A DNA stretch of 64,000 nucleotides from Emydura subglobosa (lineage: Eukaryota; Chordata; Testudines; Chelidae). The stretch is from positions 51,857,583 to 51,921,582 of the forward strand of contig ML679966.1 in NCBI GenBank assembly GCA_007922225.1, written 5' to 3'. Both the position numbers and the translations under genes were made by a program. The notes under the pieces were generated by a model. That model had not been told where the DNA came from, did not search any database, and saw only the letters and a program-made list of their open reading frames with translations. Below, in pieces: positions 1 through 11,617 of this stretch (positions are counted from its first letter, which is position 1; every line of letters starts with the position of its first letter).

Positions 1-2200
1 CACATTTCAGTCTCTTTGGCTTGTCACAAGCCATTCTGGAGATCTAAACTCCAAGGCCAAAATCTGTTTTGATATTGCTTCCTCAAAGAAGCAGTGGTGT
101 TCAGGCACTAGGCAAGATGAATGTTGAATGACTGAGATCAGATGGAGGAAGATTACAGCCATAGTGTGAGCCACAGGTGTGCACAAAAAAACCCATAAGA
201 ACCAGGTGATTTTGTAATTTGCTCTTTTTTTTCTTTTAAAGAGGGCCATATCTTGGGAACCTCTTGCTCACATGCCCCCAAAGTTGAACTACACTACATA
301 GCACTTTAGTGGAAGCACTTTAATTTTTGAAAATGCAATCTTCTCTTGGCACTCTGCCAAACATCTTTCAGTCATTTTTATTAAGCTAGGCTCCCCTGTT
401 GTTTCTGTTCTATGTCTTGGTAGTGTACTCCAAATAATGGCTCTAAAGTATTCAACTCTATTAATTCCTATTTAAATTTGTAAATGTTTTGAACTGAGAA
501 AAGCATTTGTTACAATTAAATAAGAGACATGATATTTTTTCAGATCCAAGAGGTCTCCATCAGGATATTTCATTTCCAGTTAAAATGTGCTTTGCTTTCA
601 TATAATGTGAGGGAGAGACAAACAGCAAACAAACAACAGTGAGGAATTTGGGGAAATATCAAACCTTTTAAATGCATGTGTCAAATATCATGGGATGTAA
701 AACTTTGTAATGCAACAGGTAAGTCTAGTAGATAGAGAAAAACAATAGTTTGCAACATGAAATATAATTTCTATTATAACTCATACTGAATTACTATTAT
801 AAAATGAATGCTGTATGTTGGAAAGGAAATTTCCATAGTCACAAAACTCATTTTTATTATTGGCAACTCAATAATTATAAATTTAGCATCCTAATTCTCA
901 GATTAACTCAATAAAAATACTGAGGTTGCTTGGATCTTAAAATATAATTGTTTCAAATTAAAAAAAAAGGATAGCCAGAATTCTTAAATGTTAATAAAAA
1001 TTCTGCTGTTCACCTATGAAATAACTACATATGTAAACACAAAACTGCTTCCGTTTAAATCTTATGCTTTTATTTCATTTTCTGTTCGATTCCTAAAAGG
1101 CTTATTTCCTTCTGATGCTGTTCCAGTCACACTCAGTGGGAAACAATAGAGTTTATATATTATTCATTCATTTAAAAACCCTGAGGCAAAACCCCTGTGG
1201 AGTCTCTTCAATAATTGGTCTCCAGATGCTGATGTGCAGCGCTCTGAAAATCCTTAAACATCATGAGAACACAATTCCATCGGCTTCAAAAGTTGCATGT
1301 GTTTAAAGCAACAGCAGATTGCTTTTGCATGTTTTACAGTGTACTTACAGTATCAAATTATTCAATATCTTACAAGTAGTGTGCTACAATTTACTAGTCT
1401 AAGACAGCAGTGTAACAGTTTGCAAAGTAGGTAATTAGTGTATTATTTAATAAAGATATAGCATAACTGAATACACTTCATCCCCCAAAATCAGTAGGTA
1501 TTGGGGAAAAAAATGGTCAGGTGTCAGAATAAACGGGTAAGAAATTGCTGTAAGTGAATAACTGAATAGACATGACTCTGTATGTCAGACAAGATGCCGT
1601 ATTATGAAGATGTCAGTAGCAACTCCATAGTTAAGTTTCGCTGAGATTTGAATTTACACCCCCAAAACAGCAAAACATTTAAGCATGTGCTTAAAATCTC
1701 ATTTAATCCAGTGAGACATTAACATGTACTGAAGTAATCTGTTGAATCAGAACTTTGAAGCAAGACTAAAATTCAAACTCCATTTTCACAAAATAACTTT
1801 GCAGAAGATAACTGAATTCTTCATAATGTTTATCCGGTAAGATATTTGCCAACGTTTGTAGAGTAAACATTGTAAAATTTCCTTTTAATAAATTTTCCCT
1901 GAGTCGGACATATTTTTGTGTCCTTGTCACCAAAACATCAAATTTCACAGAGTCTCATAACATCTCGGACATATGCCAGATTTTAAACTTAAACATGAAA
2001 AGAGTTATTTCTGTTAATCATCATAACTTGAATTCAGATCTGCAAAGCAGAGCTAACAGCTGTCCAGAACCACCAGCCACTCAGCTCTCCAACAGAATGG
2101 CTTTACTTGCTATACTAACCATTCTGACCTACCTCACTCCTGCGTTCCTAACTCCTGGATGGAGTTTTTAAGCACTACTGGAGTACAAATAATAATCCTA
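1..2200. other. AT-rich DNA without recognisable gene
   Basis: Open frames here are short (at most about 80 codons), lack recognisable motifs and show no splice-flanked exon pattern. I see no tRNA, no LINE motif and no tandem repeat beyond short A/T runs. It is probably unique intergenic or intronic sequence. Confidence 0.6.
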
Positions 2201-2273
2201 TTGTAAACTGGCATAGCTCCACTGAAGTGAATGGAACTATGCTGATTTATAACATCTGAGGATCCGGCCCTTA
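2201..2273. repeat. Short palindromic interspersed repeat
   Basis: Two arms surround a central CCACTGAAGTGAATGG. The left arm reads GTAAACTGGCATAGCTCC and the right arm reads GGAACTATGCTGATTTATA, roughly its reverse complement, ending in GAGGATCCGGCCC. The same pattern recurs at 30762, 32195 and 49327, so this is a dispersed family and not a local hairpin. Confidence 0.6.
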
Positions 2274-2383
2274 ATGCCTAAATTTTAAAGTTACATTATT
2301 CCATGAATATCAAAAATATCAGATATTTATGTATATTTAATTCCTTTCAGTTTCACTAATATTTTTTGTTATATTTAGAAATA

Positions 2384-3870
2384 TTGGACATACACAAGTC
2401 CATGGGGCCAGATGCAATGCACCCGAGGGTGCTGAGGGAGTTGGCTGATGTGATTTCAGAGCCATTGGCTATTATCTTTGAAAGCTCGTGGTAATTGGGG
2501 GAGGTCCCTGAGGACTGGAAAAAAGCAAATATAGTGCCCATCTTCAAAAAAGGGAGGAAAGAGGATCCAGAGAACTACAGACAGGTCAGCCTCACCTCAA
2601 TCCCTGGAAAAATCATGGAGCAAGTCCTCAAGGAATCCATTTTAAGGCACTTGGAAGAGAGGAAGGTGATCAGGAACAGTCAACATGGATTCACCAAGGG
2701 AAAGTCATGCCTGACCAACCTGATTGCCTTCTGTGAAGAGGTGATTGGCTCTGTGGATGTGGGGAAAGCGGTGGACGTGATATACCTTGACTTTAGCAAA
2801 GTTTTGATACGGTCTCTCACAGTATTCTTATCAGCAAGTTAAAGAAGTATGGGTTGGATGAATGGACTATAAAATGGATAGAGAACTGCCTAGAGCATAA
2901 GGCTCAACGAGTAGTGATCAATGGCTCCATGTCTAGCTGGCAGCCGGTCACAAGCGGAGTGCCCCAGGGGTCGGTCCTGGGGCCGGTTTTGTTCAACATC
3001 TTCATCAATGATCTGGAGGACGGGGTAGATTGCACCCTTGGCAAGTCTGCAGATGACACTAAGCTAGGGGCAGTGGTAGATACCCTGGAAGATAGGGATA
3101 GGATACAGAAGGACCTAAAAAAACTGGAGGATTGGGCCAAAAGAAATCTGATGAGGTTCAGCAAGGACAAGTGCAGAGTCCTGCACTTTGGATGGAAGAA
3201 TCCCATACACACCTACAGACTGGGGACCGATGAGCTAGGCAGCAATTCTGCAGAAAAGGACCTGGGGGTTACAGTGGATAAGAAGCTGGATATGAGTCAG
3301 CAGTGTGCTCCGGTTGCCAAGAAGGCTAATAGCATATTGGACTACATTAATAGGAGCATTGCCAGCAGATCGCAGGAAGTGATTATTCCCCTCTATTCGG
3401 CATTGGTGAGGCCACATTTGGAGTATTGTGTCCAGTTTTGGGCCCCCCACTACAAAAAGGATGTGGACAAGTTGGAGAGAGTCCAGCGGAGGGCAACAAA
3501 AATGATTAGGGGGCTGGAGCACAAGACTTATGAGGAGAGGCTGAGGGAATTAGGCTTGGTTAGTCTGCAGAAGAGACAAATGAGGGGAGATTTGATAGCA
3601 GCCTTTAACTACCTGAAAGGGGGTTCCAGGGAGGATGGAGCTAGACTGTTCTCAGTGGTGGCAGATGACAGAACAAGACGCAACTGTCTCAAATTGCAGT
3701 GGGGGAGATCTAGGTTGGACATTAGAAAAAAGTTTTTCACTAGGAGCATGGTGAAGCACTGGAATGGGTTACCTGGAGAGGTGGTGGAATCTCCATCTTT
3801 AGAGGTTTTTAAGATGTGGCTTGACAAAACCCTCGTTGGGATTATTTATCTGAGGTTAGTCCTGCTTTGA
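2384..3870 (+). pseudogene. CR1 ORF2 reverse transcriptase, broken
   Basis: This is the C-terminal part of the CR1 ORF2 polyprotein (reverse transcriptase and C-terminal region; the N-terminal endonuclease is missing through truncation). Visible motifs are the finger region [18 protein letters not shown], the [10 protein letters not shown] block, YLDFSK (motif A, where FDTV follows in the next frame), [20 protein letters not shown] (motif B) and the catalytic ADD in KSADDTKLG near 3047-3072. A stop codon follows the Trp near 2490. A one-base deletion near 2806, inside the expected SKAFDTV, shifts the frame; the second frame runs 2854-3870 uninterrupted. It cannot encode a functional enzyme. 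The F-to-S change just before ADD is another likely lesion. Confidence 0.9.
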
Positions 3871-3928
3871 GCAGGAGGTTGGACTAGATGACCTCCTGAG
3901 GTCCCTTCCAACTCTATGATTCTATGAT
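2384..3928 (+). mobile_element. CR1 LINE, 5'-truncated copy
   Basis: This is a 5'-truncated chicken-repeat-1 non-LTR retrotransposon. It starts abruptly inside the reverse-transcriptase region and runs to a classic CR1 3' end: GGTTGGACTAGATGACCTCC, then CTTCCAACTCTATGATTCTATGATC, whose ATTCTATGAT repeats replace a poly(A) tail. Missing 5' sequence, no clear target duplication and a short 3' microsatellite are all usual for CR1. The copy is well preserved, so it is among the younger insertions in the window. The family call rests on the RT motifs and the 3' tail together. Confidence 0.93.
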
Positions 3929-4465
3929 CACTTACAGGACAGAGCACTGAGGGGATGGATCACTGCTTTGAACCAGTATTAACACTTCCTATGTTCAAAA
4001 GGTCAGTGAAAGTGTTAACCATGATCTCCTCTGATCTTGGGAAGAGATGTGTGTTGGGGGGAGGGAAAGAGTAAGAATTCTGGAAAGTAGACTTTGTGCA
4101 CAACCAAAAAGACCTTCAAGACCTGTTGCATGTGCTGAGAAAATGGAAATTCCTTCCTCCTAGGACTTCAAATTTTGAGGACAGTCTGTATTTTAGTGGA
4201 CAGCATTGGACAGGGAAAAGGAGAGAGATGAAGAAATAGGCTTATTTTTGTTCATAAGGACCAAAGTGGAAATCTTTCTGAGGACAGATATGAAGACATC
4301 TCTGCACAGTCCCAAGGCTTTGAAAAGAAGAGACAAGGGTCTACAATTTAAAGACATGACCATCCCAAGAACAAACACTAATAGAGGCAAGATATTACAA
4401 AAGAAACCAGGATATTAGTTCCTAGCCAAAGGGAGTTTTGGGTCATGTCATCCAGTCTGTTGACC
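3929..4465. other. No gene recognised
   Basis: This sequence lies between the CR1 tail and a MITE. It has short overlapping open frames on both strands near 4193-4418, without known motifs and with A/G-rich composition. I see nothing functional. Confidence 0.5.
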
Positions 4466-4469
4466 TCTT

Positions 4470-4999
4470 GGGGTATGTCGATACTGCAATGTAAGCTCAG
4501 GGTTTAAACTCAGGTTCAAGCCTAACCCCAGCTTCTGTCTACACACAAATCATGCTAACCCAGGACTTGGACCCAGGGTTCCATAACTCTACAGGGGTGG
4601 AGGGTCTGAGCCTGAGTCAAGCCGGAATCAGTGTTCAAGCCCTATTGCCTTGAAATTTAGATGCAGCCCCATTGGACTTGCGCTCTGGGATCTGTCAAAA
4701 GTAACCCACAATCCCATGGGCTGACTTTCTTGTTCAAGTTTCAAGTTTAGCAAGACTGCTCAGCATATAAAGCTCTAGAACAGCCACATTTTGGGAGGGT
4801 GCTCAGAAGTCAGCTGGTTGGACTCGGGCCCACATAATGCAGTTTAAATGCTGGAGCCACAGGTTGGGACCCTTGGTTCAGGAATTCCTAATCTGGGGAT
4901 ACAAATGAGTGTATATGCTCAAGCCCTAGGTTAACAAACCCAGGATCTGCTAACTCAAGTTCCTGAGCTTACTACATTGCAGGATGGACATACCTTAGG
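4470..4999. mobile_element. Non-autonomous DNA transposon (hAT-like MITE)
   Basis: The ends form an imperfect terminal inverted repeat of about 35 bp. The left end reads GGGTATGTCGATACTGCAAT then GTAAGCTCAGG; the reverse complement of the right end reads GGTATGTCCATCCTGCAATG then TAGTAAGCTCAGG. The interior has no coding capacity. TIRs starting GGTATGTC(T)AC are typical of abundant reptile hAT MITEs. No clean 8-bp target duplication could be read, so the superfamily is inferred. Confidence 0.75.
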
Positions 5000-6150
5000 G
5001 GACACTTGAGTAGATTTCTGTAGACCAATTTAGGAAATCTGAAATTCAGTCCATCCATTGGGTGAATAATAGATATCCTGTAGCTATATGGATGGGCCCT
5101 AATTCAAACATTCTCCTTACAGCATTCCACCAGGCAGCAAAACCTTTATCATCTGGATTTGTTATGTGATATGAGAGAGGGTATTTGACTTCCAGAAAAG
5201 GGAAGGGAATTGAGGGCTGGATTCCCCTTTCATGTTTGAGAGGGGACTGTAGCCCTTAGTGTTTATATCAGCAGAAACTACATCCCACAAACATCGCAAT
5301 TTTTAAACTACATTTACACATCTGGAATTTAAGAATTAAAAAATGCAAGAAAGCAAGCCAGCCAACCCTTTGTAATACTAAACACTAATTGGTAAGCTTT
5401 AAGTTAAAACTGCCACAAGAGGTGCTGTTTACCTAAACTTCTATTGGTCAGAGTGTAAGCTGTGTATTTGTTTCAGTACAGGGACGTTGCTGTGACCAGG
5501 TATGAGAGAAGGCATTTGTTATTACCAAGATGTTAGTAGAATATCACTATTTTTTAATTTATAAAGACATTAAAAGTTTTAATAAGATTCTCTAGAAAGA
5601 CTAAGATAAGGATAAGGTTTTCATATTGTATTAGTGAACTCTGTTTACCGCTAGTGACTTTCATTTCCTTTATGAAAACTGGCTGTCCACTGTTGCTACA
5701 CTGTGCCAATGACATTAAGGAAATAACCCTGGTCAGCCTGCTTTACATTCATGAGAGGATCCCCACACAGCAACGCACAAAAAGGAAGCAGGGAGGCTGC
5801 CATTAGAGGAGAGATTATACATGACAGAGGAAATATAAATAGAATATATGGGCTGATTTTAATACCAAAATTAGGCCCTCGGACAGTAAAGGAAATACTG
5901 GAATGTCTTTTATGCCACCATAATAATACAAAACTAAACTAACAATTTTTTCACGTAGCAAACTTAAAAAGCAACATTAAAAGTTGACGTCCAAGTCTGT
6001 AATTTACTCCATGTCTTCCAGTAACATGGAATGAATCAAAGGCTGTCCTTCCAGAGAAAATCTTAGAGGGCAAGTAGTTCATTAGATTTTCCATACTGTG
6101 TATGTCTTCTCCACATTCACATACCAGGGTGTCTTTCATTTTCCATTCAT
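5000..6150. other. No gene recognised
   Basis: AT-rich sequence with only short open frames (at most about 63 codons) that carry no motif. No repeat family was recognised. Confidence 0.5.
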
Positions 6151-6151
6151 G

Positions 6152-8300
6152 TAGTAGTAGGCATCCTTCAGTCTCGAGAAACTATGAGCATGCACCCTGA
6201 AGAGGTAAAAAAAAATTGCTCAGTTGGTTTTATGGCAACCGCAACTATGGTTGAAGAGACCCACTCAAGAAAGAATCTCTGCCATATTTGTCACATTTAA
6301 AGGTGGTGTTTCGATCCTTTGGGCTCTGCCTTCTGCAAGCTCTTTTCTCCTCTGTTAAGATGGACTGCTTCCTCTCGTGGCTTTGGTGATTTTATTGAAT
6401 TCTTGTTTCCAGAGACTGCAGTCCTGAGTGTGATCTTCCCATTTATCCATATCTATGTCCATTTCTTTGAGGTCTCACTTGCACACATCCTTGAAATGCA
6501 ATTTTGGACGCTCTTTAGATCTTTTTCCAAATGTCAATTAATCATAGAAGAGGTCCTTTGGGGATGCGCCCATTATTCATTCAGCACACATGCCCAAGCC
6601 AGTGGAGGCATCTCTGTTTAAGGAGCGTTTGCACGCTGGGTATGCTGGCCCGCTTGAATACCTTAGAGTTGGTGACACTGTGACCCTCCAGGAGATTCCA
6701 AGAATTTGACAAAGACAATGCATATGAAAGCTGTTGAGCCTTATTTCCCTGATAAGAGTGTGAGGTCCATGTCTCATTCCTGTACAAAAGTGTACTGATA
6801 ATACATGACAATACAGATCTTTGCATGTTTTGTCAGTTTATTGTTTTGCCATACCCTCTTGCTCAGTCTAGATATTGTTGTGGCAGCTTTTCCAATGAGG
6901 ATTTGAGTTCAAGTGAAACGTTGAATTGAATTCAAAGGATGACTGAGATAGTGGATCCCAGTTCACCACTTCAAGTTCATCATTATTGGTGTTGATGGAG
7001 GGTGCTGCTTCAACTCCTTAGCACATTATGTTAGTCTTTTTAAGCTTATAGTAAGCATGAAATCTTGGCAGGCTTTGGAAACGCTGTCCAGGAGACTTTG
7101 GAGATAGGCTTCTGTGTGGGTTGTCACTGCTGCATCATCAGCAATGAGGAGATGTTGAATAAGGAACTCCCGAGTCTTGGTTTTAGATCTAAGTTTTGCA
7201 AGATTGAACAGCTTTCCATCAGATCTTGTGTGCAAGTAGATTCCTTCAGTTGACAAACCAAAAGGTTGTTTCAGTAGCAAGGAGAAGATGCCCCAAACAA
7301 AGCTGGGGCAAGTACAGAGCCTTGCTTGGCCCCACTATGAATCTGGAAAACCTCGGAGACTGAGCTGTTGTATTGGACTGTGCCGCAAATGTTTTCATAG
7401 GACCGAATCATTCTTAAGAGGATGGGGGGACATCCAATCTTTTCTAGAAGCACAAATAGTCTGCTTCTACTGACAAGGTCAAAAGCCTTTCTGAGATCAA
7501 TAAAAGCTATGTAGAGGGGACTTTTTTGGTCTCTGCATTTCTCTTGTAGTTGTCTCAGCAAGATCATCATGTCTATACTAGACATTTGACTCTGAAGCCA
7601 CACTGTGATTCAGGATAAATTCTGTCTGCCAGGATCTGAAGTCTATTCAGAATGACTTGGGCAAAGGCTTTCATCATGATGCTAAGAAGAGAAATGTCAT
7701 AATAGTTGTTACAGTTGCTCCTCTTGCCCTTGTTTTTATAGAGAGTGATGATGTTGGCATCTCTCGTTTCTTGTGGTACTTCACCTGCTTTCCAGTACAG
7801 ATAGAGCAACTCGTAAAGGTGTTGCAGTCGGATAGGTTTTCCACATTTTATGATCTCTGAGTCTTTTCTGGGGCCTTTCCATTGGGGAGGCCATCTATGG
7901 CAAGGCTTGGCTCCTCAACAGTTGGCTCATCATCAAGTTGTTTCATAACAGGCAGGCTTTTGATGGCATTGATGGCCGCATCCGTAACAATATTTTCACG
8001 AGAGTAAGAATGGTGTTCTACCCAGTGATCTATCTATCTGTTTGGTACGGTCATTGATTGTTTCTCTTTTTGATTTCAATGGGGCTGTTTTCTTTGAAAT
8101 GGGGCCCAAGGCTTTCTTGATCCCATCATACATATTTCTGATGTTGCCTATATCAGCTACTACTTGGGGTAGGTAACTGCAACGACTTTGTGAAGTTCTG
8201 ACGCAATTTACTGTGATCTATATCTAGCGTGGCTTAGTGAAGCCTAGTGGTTGATCTGTAGGATCTATGATCTGGTCTTGATTCTTAACCTCACTGTTTT
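6152..8300 (-). mobile_element. Non-LTR retrotransposon (LINE) of a second clade
   Basis: This is a - strand LINE copy, read from about 8300 down to about 6152. Its protein motifs differ from the CR1 at 2.4 kb. They match the widespread metazoan 'endonuclease-reverse transcriptase' type: KNKG...NCNNY finger block, YPESQCGFR, QLQEKC, GAKQGSVLAP, ADDAAV and the C-terminal LHWLGHV. The 3' end holds the motif TAGGCATCCTTCAGTCTCGA (+ strand, 6160s) just outside the coding end. The 5' part is truncated, so no endonuclease is seen. I could not place the clade with certainty (RTE-, L2- or jockey-related). Confidence 0.8.
6215..8160 (-). pseudogene. LINE reverse transcriptase with C-terminal region, broken
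   Basis: The N-terminal side (8160-7870) reads as RNMYDGIKKALGPISKKTAP. The RT blocks follow: AGEVPQETRDANIITLYKNK and YPESQCGFR in 7809-7573; FIDLRKAFDLVSR (motif A) and KQGSVLAPALFG (motif B) in 7603-7271; LHTRSDGKLFNL and IADDAAVTTHT (motif C, FADD-type) in 7280-7026. The thumb/C-terminal part (LLYRNETW, LHWLGHV) lies in 6826-6577. Downstream a degraded SR(I/V)GLFNH-like block near 6240 suggests the terminal cysteine/histidine motif of this LINE type. At least four frame changes and several stops separate the pieces, so it is not functional. Confidence 0.82.
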
Positions 8301-8734
8301 TCCACAGCCTCCACCACTTGTTGAGTGTCCTGGCCTCTAATCAGAAGGGGTTCCTGGACTTAAGGCAGCATCCTGGGGATGGGGAACAGGGGTGGAGATC
8401 TTTGTCAATGGGCAAGTTTGCATTTGTTATCATGCATTTATATTCTTGTATTATTGCTGGGTTGGGGAGCCAGACTGTCTATGCTGATTTCAACACTCCT
8501 GTGACAGTTCTCATAGTAATGTTCAAATGCACGTTGACAAGTTTTGTATATTTGGTATGAATCATAGAAAAAGTGGTTTACTAAATACCTACATAGTTAT
8601 CTACAATAGGGTTTATCTACTTAAAATGGCTGCAAAAAAGAATATCCCCTGTGGCTACAGGAAACTTTGTACACCCTACTGGTCAGCAGACAGTGAAACA
8701 ATCCTTTAGAAGTACAGGACAACAGGTAATCCTG
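8301..8734. other. No gene recognised
   Basis: This lies between two LINE copies of opposite orientation. The open frames at 8318-8560 and 8527-8709 are short and without motifs. It may hold unrecognised 5' LINE sequence. Confidence 0.4.
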
Positions 8735-9621
8735 TTGCTGCAACCACTCTCCTGGAATCACTGAACTCCGCTAAATGAGAGCAATGGGCAAAAGCTATGC
8801 AGAGTCTAGATTTTACCTACTCAACAGGAAAACCTGGAGGCTTTTCTATAACCTCCCCAAAACAGAATGCTATCTATTACAACTGATGCCACTACCACTC
8901 AAATTCTCCTGAACTCCAAGGTCCAAAGAGATTGTCATCACAAAAGGAAAGTGAAAAAAAGGAGCTTCATCACTCTCTGACTGCCCAGCAATATCAAATA
9001 TATCAAAACCATTCATTAAAGAAGAAGAGGACAAGACCAGAACACTCACCAAACTTTGCAAAGCTTCAGGCCCAGATGGCAACTTACCAGAATTTCTAAA
9101 AAACCTACATCAGCATGGCCATGACTAGCTGACATTTTTCTTTACCAATGTGCATGCCCTTAGCCAAATGCTAATGGTATGGCAGCAGTCAGCAGTCACC
9201 ACCATTCTGAAACCAGGAAAAGGAGTCAATGAGCTGGAAAAACTACAGGCTGATGTCATTACTACACTTTTTGTACAAGCTCTTGGAAAAGATGCTATTC
9301 CACAGACTTACCACCATCTTTGAGGACTACACCCCTAAAGAGCAATTTGGGTTCATACTAGGACAAAGCACCTGTGATCAGGTAATTGTACTGACAACCC
9401 ATATCAAAGCCCACTTCAATAAGGGCTCAACACTGCAGTGGTGTTTGTGGATTTGTATTTGGCATACAACAGTTTGGCAGAATGGCATGCTTCTGAAAGT
9501 GTTGAAAATAGCACATTGCAGAACAATACTGAGCCTTCTGACAGTTATGGTCACCAACCACAAATTTTGTGTGCATCTAAAGGATCAACCCAGAAGACTT
9601 CACCTACTGAATTTAGGCCTG
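8735..9621 (+). pseudogene. Jockey-like LINE reverse transcriptase, 5' half
   Basis: This is the upstream half of a degraded jockey/CR1-superfamily ORF2. Recognisable blocks are WAKAMQSLDFTYST (pre-RT spacer, about 8785), a KASGPDGNLPEFL-like block near 9062, KNYRLMSLLHFLYKLLEKM (9235-9290), TPKEQFGFILGQSTCDQV (9330-9380), VFVDLYLAYNSLAEW in the alternative frame (about 9441, corresponding to FVDLTAAYDTVW) and VTNHKFCVHL (about 9550). Frameshifts and stops are frequent. The reading ends at Gly-Leu (9616-9621), exactly where family members continue with Pro-Gln-Gly-Ser; that continuation is found at 11618. Confidence 0.78.
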
Positions 9622-11617
9622 GCTTGACATGAGTAATTCAACATAGGGGAGGCTGGATTTCTTGGGAAATAGGATTAAGGTGGTAAATGGATTAGCAGGC
9701 TGGAAACAGAATGTTTATACTAGCTAAAGTAAGAGGGGCAACACACAGGGAACCATTTACTATGGACAAAATGACAATGGACAAGATAAGCCAGGAACAT
9801 AAGATGAGGTAAAGAGTAAACTGAGCATGGACAGAGCATGATGTATAGTTATTGGTTCCTAAAAAGTGACCAAGCCAATCCCAAAACATGTAATGCAATG
9901 TATTGTAAATACAGTATAACATGTAAATGAGTTTAAGGGAAAAGGTTTGCTGTGTAACTTTGGATTTAACTTTGCATGCCCTGTAAGCCCCTCCATACTT
10001 GCACCTGATCAACTCAACTGTAGTTTGATTGTATGCATATAGTTTGATTGTACCATACGCCAATAAAGAAACCTCAGTGATGAGTTCAGAGTTGAACTGT
10101 GTTCTTAGGGAACCAAGTGGAAGAGGTCTTGGAGGATAGCGGTGTCGTGACTTGGATAGGATCCGTTTGTCTGGAGCAGGTAACATATAAGTTTATTATA
10201 CGTGTAGCTTTACTGTCAAAGATCGCAATCCATCAGTTTAGCAAAACTGGAAACATTTAAATTTGGGAGTTTTTCAGTGTACTAGAGTAGGTTAAATCTA
10301 AAAGTGGACCCTATGGACTTCCCAGAGAAGTATTGGGGGGAGACTGGGGCCCTGTGGAAAAAGAATTTCAGTGACTAGTGATGAATGAAAAATTTAAAAA
10401 AAAACCAAAAAAAAAACCTGATTATTGTCCTGGGAATAGAAACCCTGTGTAAAGTAGAAGAGAACCATTATGTAGGAAATCTTGAGGGGAAAAAAATGAG
10501 CTGGAAGAACAAAGAGAGATATATACGGTCTGTCATTTTTAACACAAAATAAAAGCTGTAAGAAATTTAGAAAGGGACTTTAAATACCTGTGTAAAGAAT
10601 GCTTGGCAAAGCACAGCAGAGGTCTGTTAAATGCTACTAAAATGTTAAAAAAAAAAAAAAAAAAAAGACCCATGGGCAGGCATAAAATATAGTATGTTGG
10701 GTTTTTTTTTTAAACCTATGGCACAAAAAGTCCAAATGAAGGCAGCAGTTTCACAAGAATTATTTCTGATGACTAAAACTTTACAAACAAGATGTGCCAC
10801 CTTAAGAAATGAATGCAAAAAGCATAAAAAGGAAATCAAAGTCAGAGAGAAAGATACAAATTAAATAAACATCCTGAAAGGTCAGGGGGAAAAACATGCA
10901 TAAATCCAAATTAAAAGCAGTTGTCCTTCAAAGATTATATTTAGTGAGTACAGCTTTGAAGGCAATGTGTACTAAGATAAAAATAAGTGCAAAAAACAAA
11001 AAAATAAGCTTAAAGCTACCAAAGTAATTCAGTTACAAAATGTATTACTTAAAATTAAGTGAATAATTTTTTACATTTAATAAAAAGCTTTTGCACAAAT
11101 TAACATCACAAAGTTTGAAAGGAATTAAACAGTGAAATATTGTAAAAATGTTACAAATAAAAGTGTTGAAAAAGGTAATAAATTTAAAATGTTTAAAAAT
11201 GCTTCATTTAATAATGAAACCCAGTTACTCAGTGCAGTCATGCCTGGTAAAACCCTTAGTCATAAAACAATTTATGCAAAGGAGAAGTCAGGTGGTAATA
11301 ATGACCCCCCACTTCATACTTTTTTCCTTGAAAAGCCTTTACAGCCATTGTGAAAGAAATGGGCCCTTCCCAATAAATGTGTCAGAAAACAATCAGTTGT
11401 ACTAGCTGCTGCAGACAGAGTAACAACCCAATTTAAATTATTAAGCTATAAATAGTTTAGTCAAAATCACTTAAAAATAGAAATTTGTATATGGCTTAAC
11501 TGCTTCCAGATGTGCTCGTGGGAATGTAACCTGAGTATAGCTGTATAAAGAATAATTAAAAGCAATGCAAGGGGCATTAATTAGCTCAAACAACAAATTA
11601 TTTAAAAAAAAAAACCA
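9622..11617. mobile_element. ~2.0 kb insertion inside the LINE (identity uncertain)
   Basis: The interval is bounded by two adjacent codons of the interrupted LINE. It ends with an 11-base A run at 11604-11614. The first ~560 bases look LTR-like: they begin near a TGACATGAG, contain CCAATAAAGAAACC near 10060 and a TG-rich promoter-like region. The remainder is very A-rich with a 20-A run near 10650. The 164-codon - strand frame at 9692-10186 shows no family motif and is probably chance. It could be an LTR element fragment, a retroposed sequence or two successive insertions. No target-site duplication was readable. Confidence 0.6.

Noticed and set aside
9692..10186. 164-codon - strand open frame
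   Set aside because: No domain or codon signature was seen, and it is antisense to an LTR-like unit in an insertion. Kept only as a remark.
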